DNA of 64,000 nucleotides from Myrica gale (lineage: Eukaryota; Streptophyta; Magnoliopsida; Fagales; Myricaceae). The stretch is from assembly GCA_963930655.1 (NCBI GenBank), contig OZ005613.1, forward strand, positions 12,036,501 through 12,100,500, read 5' to 3'. Of this stretch, positions 50,228 to 60,880 are shown piece after piece; position 1 is the stretch's first letter, and the number at the start of each line of letters is the position of its first letter. The notes under the pieces are model-generated. The model saw nothing but the letters and a program-made list of their open reading frames with translations, was not told where the DNA came from and searched no databases. The position numbers and the translations under genes are program-made.

Positions 50228-50942
50228 GACATGTTCGGTTAGATAAAAATTCTAGGGATAAAAATTTTAGGATTCTTTAGAATTTTAGGATTCGTAATTT
50301 ATAAACGTCACTAACAAATTCTCAAACATTTCAAATTCTCCGACATTTTATCTATCCGACCATCTTTCTTATTTTATAATCAACGAGCTGTTCACCTATG
50401 CCAGTATTAGATGGTGCTGGTCACGTGTACGCGCACGCAAACACTTGATGTCCACGCCAAGCAAATGTGGGGATTTTGCCAAAAGAGCTATCCAATCCCT
50501 TTTGGTTGTCTCGGATCATGCCATCTAATATCCTTTTAGGTGAAGTTGGCCAACAAACCAGAATATTTTCTCCACCTCTACTTTGTTACCAAAGCAAACC
50601 CAAAAAATGTATTATAAGGTCTTGCCTTCCTGTAAAGCATCAGTGTGGACGTCATCAAAAGATGTCCAAGAGATAAGTGACACTTGGGCAGAAACATCTC
50701 AAGGATGACATATTGTAATTTTTTTTCCAAACAAAATCATTTTTTGTTTAAGATTGTTTGAGATGTTTGCATTCTAAAATTATGGTAATTCTAAGATTTC
50801 AGTTAAGAAAATAATTATAAAATAATTTCTTTATGGTCAAATCACCTATTTTCATTATCTTAAACATATAAAAAAAACTTACTCAAATTATCTTTTTCTT
50901 GGTTTCAAATTTTTTATTTGCAACCTCAAAATGAACAACATG
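50228..50942. other. Intergenic DNA
   Basis: No gene recognised. AT-rich text near 50230-50360 (AAAATTCTAGGG, AAAATTTTAGGATTC) is MITE-like but not delimited. Confidence 0.4.
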
Positions 50943-51663
50943 CACTACAAAAAACTTGACTTTTAGTGACAAAAAATGTTGTCACTAAAAGTCAAAATTT
51001 CGTCACTAAAATTATTAGTGATGAAATTTCTTTGTCACGAGCTCCGTCAGCGAAAGAGCGTCACAAAATGTATTTCGTGACAAAACTAGAATTTCGTCAC
51101 AAAATTTTTTTAGTGACAGAAACTTTTCATCACTAAATCTAATGATCGATCGGTACTTTTGCCGATTGATCGGTGAGAACGTAGTGATGGATCGGTTGAA
51201 ACAGTGATCGATCGGTATTTGTTTGTAATGATCAAACGGATACAAATATCGATCGATCGGTCATTTATTTCAGCGATGGAACGTTGATTAAGTAACTGAT
51301 CGATCGGTGTAATCTGACGATTGATCGTCTATTTCTCCACCGATTGATCGCTTACGTTATTGATCGATCAGTAATTTTGTCTTTTTAATATTGGCGATTG
51401 AACAGTGGTATTGAACGATCGATCGGTTTAACAACAATCGATCGATCGCTGAAGATGCCGATCGAATGGTGGTAACAGAATCGGTTGTTAAAAAATAATA
51501 ATAATAGAAAATATTATATAACACATACTATTATAATAACAATACAATATTCACATTAATAAACATCAGTAATAACAAATAGTGATCCGTAATTAAATCG
51601 AAAATAATATCGTAATAATAATACATAATCACAAAGCTATTAAAACATACATGCATCTACATT

Positions 51664-51905
51664 TTTGAACCCCAACCTGGTTGAATAGTCGCTTTGACAT
51701 GTCGCTCATTTTCTTCTCCATTACATAGGACATTTTCTTCTCCAGCTCCTTCGATATTTCTGCCCATAAGCGCTCTTGCTCCTTTCACATGCGCTATTGT
51801 TCCTGTTGCATGCGCTCCTCGTGCTCCACTCACATGCGCTTTTGCTCCTTTTTCATGCGTTTCTTCTGCTCCACCCGCTGCTCCTCACGGTGGTTCCTCA
51901 ACGTG
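51664..51905 (-). pseudogene. TnpA-like coiled-coil C-terminal remnant
   Basis: The minus strand reads REEQRVEQKKRMKKEQKRM, then further HEERMQQEQ and KEQERLWAEIS repeats, then KKMSDMSKRLFNQVG. Such Gln/Glu/Met-rich coiled coils end the second protein of plant En/Spm elements. Three TGA/TAG stops break it. It could be merely a low-complexity relic, so the assignment is tentative. Confidence 0.35.
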
Positions 51906-51963
51906 GCCTCTTTCGGCCGCATCTTCCCTCAGTCCCCAAGTACACACACCAGCATTGGGAGCC

Positions 51964-52050
51964 GACGTGAAAGGGTCCTCAGTGAAGACCTTGACGTGAA
52001 AGGGTCCCCAGTGAAGACCTTGACGTGAAAGGGTCCCCAGAATAGCATGT
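51964..52050. repeat. 29-bp unit repeated three times at an LTR border
   Basis: GACGTGAAAGGGTCC starts at 51964, 51993 and 52022, exactly 29 bp apart, with AGTGAAGACCTT filling between. The third copy is the true LTR start with its target duplication, so flank plus LTR edge were multiplied. Confidence 0.9.
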
Positions 52051-53143
52051 GAGATGCGGCGCCAATGACACCCATGGGCGCCTTTGACACCCACACAGTG
52101 CGCGCGGCAGGAGTACCTGACACGCCCACAGCGCGACCAGTCGAGGCACCACAGACAAGCCATGACATCAGCATGCGCGCGCACGAGCAAGGCACACCAG
52201 CACCATTGACAAGTCATGACAGTCCAGCGATGCCCACGCCTAGCAAGCAAGTCAGCTAGCCGCAGACATGTCAAGGCAAGCTCGTGGCCACCACATGGCC
52301 TTGCCATGACTTAGCACCACAGCAGGGCCTTGGCCCCCAGTCAAGCCAAGCAGCAGCAGAGGACCAAGAGTGGCTACCCACAGCAGCCACCGCCGGCGGC
52401 GGAGCACCACCACCTTTAACGGTGACTTGACGGGAAGTGACGAACATGACCTTGGGAGTCGGAGGAGCATCACCACCCAAAGAGGAGCATGGCGGCTGCG
52501 CCACCGTGTAGGGAGGCGAGATCAACATCTTTAGAGATTGTCTTCAATTATGGTAGTGATTGAATAAATACTATCTTCTAGAATTATGATGTTTCTAGAA
52601 GATTGTCTTTCCTTTTGAGTTTTGATGTTTTAGGAATGTATCATCAAATCTCCTTCATTCTAGGAATTGTTTCCTTAGAAACTTGAAGATTTGATTTAGA
52701 TTGATTTGAATTGAATTGATTTGAATTGAATTGATTCAGTTAGGGTTTTGTAAGCTCCTGAGAAGGCCTATATAAGCACTCCTCAGGAGCATTAGAATTC
52801 ATTCAGTCATAGAGTTGAGTATTGAGAGCTAGAAAGCTTTCTGAGTGTGGCTAGGCATAGGCACGTTTATGCCAGTAGACTTGGGGGCTAATAACCTCTT
52901 GAGTTGGGCATGCTTGGGCTAATAACCCCTGTACGATTGTTCTTGTGGTTCGAAGGACTAATAATCCTTAGACCACGTTCTTCGTAATAAGAGTGAGGTA
53001 TTCTTCATTTGTTGTGTGTTTGATCCTAAATTCTACGCTCGTGTGTTACTAGACACGGTTCGGGAGGATAGATTACGGTGTTGGAGCGGATCGCGTGGAG
53101 GAGTTGGTGATTGTTGTGGAGTCCTTGACCGGGGACCCTAACA
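52026..53143 (+). mobile_element. Solo LTR, 1118 bp, nested in the CACTA element
   Basis: It starts TGAAAGGGTCCCC and ends GGGGACCCTAACA, so the tips are inverted and TG...CA bounded. TGACG lies on both sides (52021-52025, 53144-53148). A TATA-type GGCCTATATAAGCAC at about 52767 and a CTCCTCAGGAGCAT downstream point to plus-strand transcription. The first half is GC-rich and gives spurious long open frames. No internal domain remains. Confidence 0.88.
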
Positions 53144-54399
53144 TGACGTCATACAACATTGTATGACGTCATACACCAATGCTAGTAGTATACCCAAGCA
53201 CCGAACTCGTCCAACCACAAATACACAATCTCAAACTGTCCAGATTTTGGACAATTCAATGGTTTTTACGCGATTAACGTATATTTATCGCTTCCTAACC
53301 CTTGAACGGGTATAAGGGTACACATGTTATATCCGAGAAATATAACTCAAACAGAACAAGTAAAAAACACATCAATATTTATCCTCCATGCTTCTCAAAC
53401 TACATAATTTATTTCCATAACTCAAGCACTTTAATAATCAAAAGTGTAAATAAATATAAATATTACACCTCATTAATAATTTGCAAGAAAACTTGCGTGA
53501 AACACCAATCAATCGGTACAAATATGACAACCGATCGTCAAAAAACCATCTAGCAGACGATCGATCGTCACTTATTGAGGATCGATCGTCAATTACCCAG
53601 ATTGATAAAACCATGCAAACCCTCCCCACACACTCAAATCCAAGCTTAAATCACTCTCAAATCATCCTCATTCAATACTCATTCGAATGTACATATTAAA
53701 AACATCCTAATAAGCTCTAATCATCACTAATTATATCCACAATATCCAAAAATACCCAAATAAAAAAAATAATCAGATAACCAACCAAATCATTCATAAA
53801 TCGTAATGTACATAGGCTATATTACCTCTTGCACGATATCAACACCAAAACGAACAAAATCTCTACCAAAATCTCACAAATTTCGCCAAATATTTTCAAT
53901 ATTCACTCGGTTAAAAAACCAATGAATATGAGCTCAGGCTTCCTCTTAATCTATTCTAAACGCTCTCTCAACCAAAAGAACGGTATTTGGGCTAAGTTTG
54001 AGAGGAAAATAGCTCCTTGCCGCAAGATTTCGTTTTCCTTGTTGTCGTGGGTGTTTTGGCATTTTGGACTAAGTTTGAGAGCATTTTAGCATTTCAAGCA
54101 TGATAAACACCGATCAATCGCCTTGTCAGCTTTAAAATTCTCGGGAAGTTTTTCAAACGATCGATTGCAATTGCATCGATAGATCGTGAAACAAATTCAA
54201 AACGATGACGGACGCGAGCGATCGATCGCTCTTAATATATGATCAATCGGTCTCAAACCATTAAACGACACCGTCCTTCACCTATTGATCGGTGACATAC
54301 CGATCGATCGTTAAACATAATTATTGAAAAACGATTTTTAACCTAACAAATGAAATAGTTATTAAAATTATTTTACTTAAAATGTCATTTAATACATAC

Positions 54400-55196
54400 C
54401 TCATACTAATAACTTATAATCATGTGTTAAATAAGCTTATATCACTAGTTTATGACATCTTAAAAGGGCAAGCGGTGGCCTTCCATGCAAGCACGTGGTT
54501 CTAGGACGCTTTTCCAAGTTGTGTAAATGTCACCCTCACGAATATGACAATTGCAAAGAGTATGTCTAGATGCTTTTTATCAAATGCAGGAGGAATCTTT
54601 AATCAATATCTATCAAATTACATGCTACTTTTTGTTCCTTTCTTTTCTCTGGCTAGAGGGCTAGTGGGGCTTCCTCTTTTTGTTTGTTACTGTCGGCGCA
54701 CATAACTCATAGGAGGAGGCTTCTGATGGTAATTTTCTTATATTTCGAAGTTTAATATTTCCTAATCAAGAGATCATTAGCCTCTCATTCAAAGCATGAT
54801 TTTTCAGGTCACTTTTCCAACAGCTGGTTAAAATTGCTTGGTGATATGCACCCAAGTTGTGCTAGGCTGGCCCAATAAGGTAGCTGTGTAGGAAATCATT
54901 TGCCTTCCTTCATTTGTTTAGAAGCCACTTTGTAAAAAGGGGGGGGGGGGGGGGGGGGGGTCACGCCTAGCTTGTTGCTTATTGGATCTCATAAAAAGTG
55001 TCAGATCATTCGTTCTTCTAGAAAGTGTGCTATTCTCTCGGAGTGACGAGATCAAAGATTACGTTTCTTATGCTTCGTGCTCTTACTAGAAATGGACCGA
55101 GGCCATAACAAAATTCGACATCTTAGTACAGTGCTCATACTAATAACTTATAATCATGTGTTAAATAAGCTTATATCACTAGTTTATGACATCTTA
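54400..55196. repeat. 63-bp direct repeats around a ~670-bp segment
   Basis: CTCATACTAATAACTTATAA begins identical 63-bp blocks at 54400-54462 and 55134-55196. The DNA between them has none of the element's GATCGATCG motifs and has a more gene-like base composition. It includes a run of 22 G at 54939-54960. Confidence 0.8.
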
Positions 55197-56001
55197 GTAC
55201 ATTGCTCATACTAACTCTTACAAAATGTTTATTTGATGTAACATGTACAATACAGGCTTTCCTAAATATTAATGAAATATATTTTATATGTTGTTATGTA
55301 ATCTAAAAATATCCTAACGTACTTTGTTAATATATATTTTGTATTTCATTTAAGCTCACATTATTCAATCTAAATGTTTAATCATAAAATTTACATACCG
55401 ATTGATCGTCAACGTTAACCGATCGATCGCCTTTTGCGTTTAAAATGACACCGTGCGAACCGATCGACTGCTTTATGTTAACAATCGATCGTTTCGTCTA
55501 ACGAAAATGACGACGCATACAGACGATCGATCAGTATGCATAAGCCAAAACGACGGCGTCCTTGAAGATCGATAACTTCAATATATACGATCAATCAGTA
55601 GATTAGAAATATCTAAACGACACCGTACTTTAACAATCGATCACCTAAATCACCGATCGATCGGTTATCTTAAAATTTAGAGAGATCTTCTATGACGCAT
55701 GTCGATTGATCGTCATATCGTAGTGATCGAGCGGTTATGATGAACAATCGATCGGTTGGAGAAACAACGTAATTTCTTTGCCAAAACTCTTTGAATTTAG
55801 TGATGGTGCATTTCGTCACAAAAGGACCGAACGATCGGAGTGTGACGAAACTTTTCATCACCAAAAAGTTAACTTTTAGTGATGACATTGTTATTTCGTC
55901 ACAAATAAGACATTTAGTGACGAAAATAACATTTCGTCGCTAAAAATAGACTTTTAGTGACGAACGAGAATTTCGTCACTGAAAGTCAATTTTTAGTAGT
56001 A

Positions 56002-56679
56002 ATATATAGATCTGTCGAATGGGTGTAAGTTTTTGGGCAGAATCAAACTGCATGACTATTTTGGTATTTAAGTATTAATGATATTCATATGATGAAGGTC
56101 TTCAAAAGGTATTTAACTTTGTTGAAACAAATTACGTGTATTTATTTTCCCTCCAAGAGATGCTAAATTATAATGAAAAAAAATATATGAATAAAAGACC
56201 AAAGCTATAAACCCATTGAGCCTTCTCAAAGCTATTAGTTATCCATCTCTAAGATTGCTGTGGAAATCACCTCTCCAGGTGGATCACTTCGTGGCCTAAC
56301 GCCATTAAATTGGACGGATTTTATGGTTCATATTAAATTTATAATAGGCACTATTTGTCTTAATATAATTATATATTGCATTAAAAAAAGTAATACATCT
56401 AATGCTTAAGTAGAAAGGAATCTGCCAAAAGAAGTGCAGAAACAACACACATCCCTCCTAGTTACAATCGTGAACTGTCTAATTATAAACCAGTAATCGC
56501 ATCCTCCATCGCCAGTTCAGGACAGACAGGGACAGCGGCTCAGGCACAAATGCAAATGAGTCACCCACAGCCACAACCATTTCTGCTTAAGACAGTTCCG
56601 CTTTAGCCAAACCACCATAACTCGTAGGTCCCCCAATTGAATTAGAACCATTCCTTGCCTCTATCACTTCCAAAGTCTC
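56002..56679. other. Intergenic DNA, likely LSH 3' region in its right part
   Basis: No gene recognised. The part next to 56679 should hold the LSH 3' UTR. Confidence 0.4.
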
Positions 56680-57240
56680 CTACGGGGAATTTTGCTGTTG
56701 TGGTTTCCTGCGATTCTTTTTCTCGTATGCTATCCCTCTAGCCTTGCCCTGAGCGTCCCTCAGCTCCCCGAGATACAGCCTCACAGCGCCTGCGCCAAAA
56801 GGGTTCGTCTCTGGCCGGCCCCCGTTCTCCTCAAATGCTGCGCGTAGGCGGCCAATGAGAGCGTCCAGGCTACCACAGGCCTGTTTCAGTGGGCAAGGGC
56901 AGGGTGCTGGCGGGTGAGGATCGCCAAAGAACGGGCAACTGTCGGTGTGGACCTTGGTCTTGCCGAACTGGTCCAGGTACCGCAGGAGCTCAATTACATG
57001 GGCACCGCTGCACCGGGAGAGAGTTAAGGGTGGGCGGTGGTTCTTGAGGTACTGACCAAAGGTGATCCAGTCTCGCCGCTTCTGGGACTCGTAGCGGCTC
57101 AGTAGTATTGGCGGGGCTGGTGGGCTTAATGCTTGGTGGTGGTTCTGGCTTCCTGAACTGCCATTAGTAGAGCTGCTGCACCGGCTGAGAGAGGATGTAG
57201 TGGAGGCGGCGGCAGCCGCTGCCGCAACAGCAGCGGACAT
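56680..57240 (-). CDS. LSH: ALOG-domain (LSH family) transcription factor
   Basis: A single-exon gene of 186 residues. A Ser/Ala-rich N-terminus (1-47) precedes the ALOG/DUF640 domain (about 48-175), which starts [11 protein letters not shown] and contains [20 protein letters not shown]. The zinc-ribbon insert has His98, Cys102, Cys114 and Cys116. The basic tail KKNRRK (174-179) fits a nuclear signal. Family members are plant nuclear regulators of meristem, organ-boundary and light-growth programmes. Closest in feel are LSH3/LSH4-type proteins, but the paralogue is uncertain. Odd points: Cys122 where the family nearly always has Trp (QAWGSLD), Gly158 in place of Arg (YLREV), and Ile59 for Asn. 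The frame is intact and the usual length is kept. Confidence 0.93.
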   Translation of the reverse strand: MSAAVAAAAAAASTTSSLSRCSSSTNGSSGSQNHHQALSPPAPPILLSRYESQKRRDWITFGQYLKNHRPPLTLSRCSGAHVIELLRYLDQFGKTKVHTDSCPFFGDPHPPAPCPCPLKQACGSLDALIGRLRAAFEENGGRPETNPFGAGAVRLYLGELRDAQGKARGIAYEKKNRRKPQQQNSP

Positions 57241-57760
57241 GTAGCAAATGTTGTACTAGATAGTTAATCTTTAGTTGCCCTATATTATTTGGGGAAGCTT
57301 TAATGCTGATGAACCTGAATATCAAGCTAAATTTTGGACTCCGTTCTCTGTGATAACTGCATGAAGAGCCTGTTTTATATTTCTTTCCAGGCTATGAAGA
57401 AGCCCAGTTCGATGACAAAAGGAAAAGTTTTAGGAAACATAAAAAGTGGCCTCATATTAGAGGATTTTTTTTTTCTAAGCGCCTCATACTAGAGGATTAA
57501 AAGTACTTTGGAAAGAAAACCAGAAGTATAAACAGCGGCAGATAAGTGAGGATTAGATACATGAGAAGAAAGAGGCATGCGGGAGATATATAGAGTAATG
57601 GGGAGAAGAAGGGAACAAGGGAGGGACCCGAGCATTAGATGGATACGCCAGCCAAGTCCCTTCAAACGTCTTGTCAATATTTACACCCCCGCTCGCACTT
57701 AGCGAGTCCTTTACTTTCGTATCTTCTTTCTCCTCTTTTGTCACTATTTTTCTGACCAAT
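57241..57760 (-). promoter_or_regulatory. LSH 5' leader and promoter region
   Basis: On the minus strand CTATATATC at 57592-57584 is a reasonable TATA box, placing transcription start roughly 30 nt further, about 310 nt before the ATG. No gene lies here. A diverged direct repeat, AATCCTCTAGTATGAGG and AATCCTCTAATATGAGG, lies at 57439-57505. Confidence 0.35.
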
Positions 57761-59094
57761 CCATGGCGACGTTCGCAAAGCGAAATTTTGTATAATTTTT
57801 TAAAAAAAAATTAATTCAAACATGAATTTTTTACTTTTTCGATTTTTCACATCAAATAATGGGTTTATAATAATTTTATTTTTTATTTTAACTATAATTT
57901 TAAAACGTAATAATAAAAATAATAATTATCTTATTCTATCACAAGAAATATAAAAAAATTTACTCAAATCATTTATTTCTTCAGTTTTTTACTAACTTTT
58001 AATTTTTTTAAAAAATTAACATTTATTAAACATACTTCAAAATTTTTACTTTTTATTTTTATTAAATCCAATAAAATTCTAATATACCTCGATTTTCATA
58101 ATATGAGCCAAAACTTTCTAAAAAATCCTAAAATGTAAACATGCCCTAAAACATTTTTCCACTTTTAATTTTGTGATTCGTCTCATCATATGATTATACT
58201 GGAAATTTGTCCAACTGCAGTATATATGGCTACCTAAATTGGATGCAGGTGTTTTAAATGATACTACCTTACATCTGTCCCAGACTTTTTGAAGCCTGTG
58301 ATCATACGGTCAAAACTCTAATAGTCTCGTGGCTCCTAACTTTGCATCTTGAGAAAGTGTTTTTCTTTGTGATATCAAAAATTGTCATTATGTATCGTAT
58401 CAACAAATCTAATCTAAGAGAGTTCAGACAATTTTTTTTCAGATATGGCTACCATGTAAGGGCAAAATTGGAAATTCCGTCGAAAATCTGAAATTCTGTA
58501 TCTAGTCAAAATGGGTACCGACTTGGATTTTTCCTAATTTTTAGAAACCAAATCGGAAATTCCGTCTAATTCAGTGGAATTTTCCGGTTTCGGTTATTTT
58601 TTTAAAATAAAATAAATAAGGCATCTTCATTAAAAAAAAATGGCAAACTTATCCAAGTCAAAACCCGAACGTTTTGCCCTGGCCTAGGAGAAAATATATT
58701 GATTCCCCTTCTCCTTTCTCCACTACCCCATCCCTCCCCAATCCAAAAGTATCTCTCTCTAACTCTTGTCTGTTCCGTGGAGCCAACCACCGGTAGCCGA
58801 CTATCTTTTCCCCACTTTCTATCTTTCTTCCAGATTTTGCGAATTTCTCCGGCATAAAAATAAATATCAAATATATCAAAATTAAAATAAAAACAAATAT
58901 CAAATATAGTAATTTTTGGTGTAAAGTATAAATTTATTATAATTTGTGGATAGAAAATATATTTTCCCTTAATAATTATATCTTTTCAACTAATAAATCT
59001 TAAAAAGAAGCTTATATAATCCTGATCTTATACTGAAGTCAACATTAAACACCTTGGGAGGTAAATGATCAAGAAATATTAAATTCATTACTCG
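57761..59094. other. AT-rich intergenic DNA
   Basis: No gene seen. 57780-58140 is A/T-rich and may be an old MITE; its tips were not established. Confidence 0.4.
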
Positions 59095-59376
59095 ATTAAA
59101 AAAACAGTTGATTATACTTTACACCCACATGATTTTGGAGTCTTGATATTTTGTACTTTTATTTAATTTTAAGACATTTCACTCACGTGATTTGAAAGTC
59201 CTGACATTTTGCACCCCAAGTAATTTATTTATTATTTTAAATACAAAAGTCAACCACATTTAGAATACGTATAGAATACGTGGATGCAAAGTGTCTAAAA
59301 AATAAAAGAATAGGCCGCAAAGTGTTAAACCCCTAAACCATATAAGTGCAAAGTGTAATTAATTCTTTTTTAATTT
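59095..59376. repeat. Foldback MITE-like repeat
   Basis: AAAAAAACAGTTGATTATAC at the left is mirrored by AATTAATTCTTTTTT at the right, with ACTTTACACCC against GCAAAGTGT words inside. Boundaries are approximate and no target duplication was confirmed. Confidence 0.4.
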
Positions 59377-59497
59377 CAAGACAAAATGCGCAAGTGAGCC
59401 ATAAAATATCTAAGTGATTTTTTCATTCAAAATAATGGATAATATTGACAGTAAATTATAAATGGAAGGAAAATCAAATAACATTAATAAAATATAT

Positions 59498-59930
59498 CCT
59501 TGTCCCAGAAAGGCCAAGGAATTTCAGTTTCTGCAAATTCTGGAAAGATGCAGGAATTGAGCCTTCAAAGAAGCTTCCTCTAAAATCGAGTACCTCAAGT
59601 GATGCAGGTCATTTTTCAAAAAAAAAAAGAGTACCTCAAGTGATGTTGCATTTCCGAGATCCTCTGGGAGGAAACTAGAGAAATTATTGCTTGATGGATT
59701 TGCTGAAGTCAGTCCTGAGGCCCTTCTAAGGCTAGTGGGGAAGCTGTCGATGAAGTAATTCTGACTTACATCAAGTTCAGGGAGGTAAGATTGGATAGTG
59801 ATTTTGGAAATGTTGAGGCAAACCCATTACAGCAAATTTTAAGAGAAGAAAGACTACGAAGTTCTTGAATGTGGTCTGACACACTGTCGTTGAGATTCAT
59901 GTTGTCAAAGTGGATAGGCACAAAATGCCA
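59498..59930 (-). pseudogene. LRR receptor-kinase ectodomain fragment
   Basis: The minus strand encodes LRR units resembling PXL/MIK-type receptor kinases: [20 protein letters not shown], then [19 protein letters not shown], then [20 protein letters not shown] and LKFLGLSG. A stop lies in the first unit and the frame is interrupted by a small insertion at 59605-59628. No signal peptide, transmembrane segment or kinase domain is present. It is a short relic of a cell-surface receptor gene. Confidence 0.8.
59605..59628. mobile_element. 24-nt poly(A)-ended insertion with 17-bp duplication
   Basis: GAGTACCTCAAGTGATG occurs at 59588-59604 and again at 59629-59645. Between them is CAGGTCATTTTTC followed by 11 A. 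This is the footprint expected from target-primed reverse transcription by a LINE, here with a minimal insert. Confidence 0.6.
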
Positions 59931-60139
59931 ATCGAAGAAGCAGAGAATGGACATGCCAGATCTACAATGAAGTTCTTCGAAGATTGCACGATGAAGTTCA
60001 CTACGGGTGGCATTTTTGGGTCAGGCGGGTCTGGTCTTCAAACGGGTCAGAAGGGGTGGGTTTCCTCATTAAACGACGTGTCTTCATCTCGACCGTCAGA
60101 TTTTCAACTCTTAATCTCGGTCGTCGTTTCACTCTGCTT

Positions 60140-60880
60140 CACACTCATCTGCTTTGCACGATAACCGAACCCAATCTGATCCTAGTTGGTCGTGTGGTAG
60201 CAGAGAAGGAGATACCACTCCACATGGTTAAAACCATTCTAAAGAAGTTCTGGCATTTCGATCCAAAGCTAGAAGTTGCAGAACCGAATCCCAATATATT
60301 CCTCTGTGAGTTTAGCATGTCGACTGCTCAGGAACGGGTCTTTTAGAGACAACCCTGAAGTGTCAAATGATATCTCATGGTGTTACAGGTTTAGGCCCCA
60401 AGCCTCTCTTGACAGGAAATAAATTTGGAGCTCTGCCCAGTGTGGGTGCAGATCCACGGGCTTCCCTTGGATCAATCAAATGCTTTGACAAAAAATTTCA
60501 TAGGGGAAGCAATCAGACAAGTTCTGGTGATTGAGGGGTATTCTGAGAAGAAAATATGGTGCGCTCCATATATTAGAGTGTGGGTCCTCCTCAACACTAG
60601 AACCCTTATTACGGAAAGGTATCAAATGCTTTGACAACAATTTTCATAGGGGAAGCAATCGGACAAGTTTTGGAGATTGAGGGGTATTCTGAGAAGAAAA
60701 TATGGTGCGCTCCATATATCAGAGTGCGGGTCCTCCTAAACACTAGAACCCCCATTCCGGCAAGGTATACTCTATCGAGGGGTGGTCTGGATCCCATTCG
60801 TATCAACTTTCGATTTGAGCGCATCACATGGTTCTATTACGCGCGTGGGCTTATGAGTCACATGCAAGCTTCCTATAGAT
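60140..60880 (+). pseudogene. LINE ORF1 (DUF4283-type) remnant
   Basis: The text LVGRVVAEKEIPLHMVK then ILKKFWHFDPKLEVAE and NIFLCEF is the DUF4283 start of plant L1-type ORF1. After a frame break, LCPVWVQIHGLPLDQSNA and FIGEAIRQVLVIEGYSEK continue it. INFRFERITWFYYARGLMSH corresponds to the region before the zinc knuckle. Stops and a tandem duplication break it. Text upstream to about 59984 may be part of the same ORF. The matching ORF2 piece reappears at 63903, past an inserted LTR element. Confidence 0.75.
60475..60766 (+). repeat. 146-bp tandem duplication in LINE ORF1
   Basis: ATCAAATGCTTTGACAA starts at 60475 and again at 60621, and both units end in CAAGGT/GAAAGGT. The copies differ at about a dozen positions. 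146 is not a multiple of three, so it shifts the frame. Confidence 0.92.

Larger units (their letters stand above)
50943..56001 (-). mobile_element. CACTA-type element with GATCGATCG subterminal repeats
   Basis: The left end is CACTACAAAAAACTTGAC, and the right end on the other strand is TACTACTAAAAATTGAC, inverted with small differences. Inside both ends are TTTAGTGACGAAAT-type words; at the left a perfect 16-bp stem TTGACTTTTAGTGACA pairs with 50980-50995. Flanking triplets are ATG and ATA, so the 3-bp duplication is not exact. Dozens of (C)GATCGATCG(G) and near variants fill 51143-51470, 53510-53595, 54100-54310 and 55390-55760, as subterminal transposase-binding arrays do. No TNP2-like transposase is present, and a solo LTR is nested at 52026-53143. 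Confidence 0.75.

Noticed and set aside
51885..52307. Long overlapping open frames on both strands over the GC-rich part of the solo LTR (up to 140 codons)
   Set aside because: They lie across an LTR boundary and a 29-bp repeat, match no family, and are expected in GC-rich DNA with few stop codons.
58258..58491. 77-codon open frame as a small gene
   Set aside because: No recognisable domain, no promoter-like context, and AT-rich surroundings.
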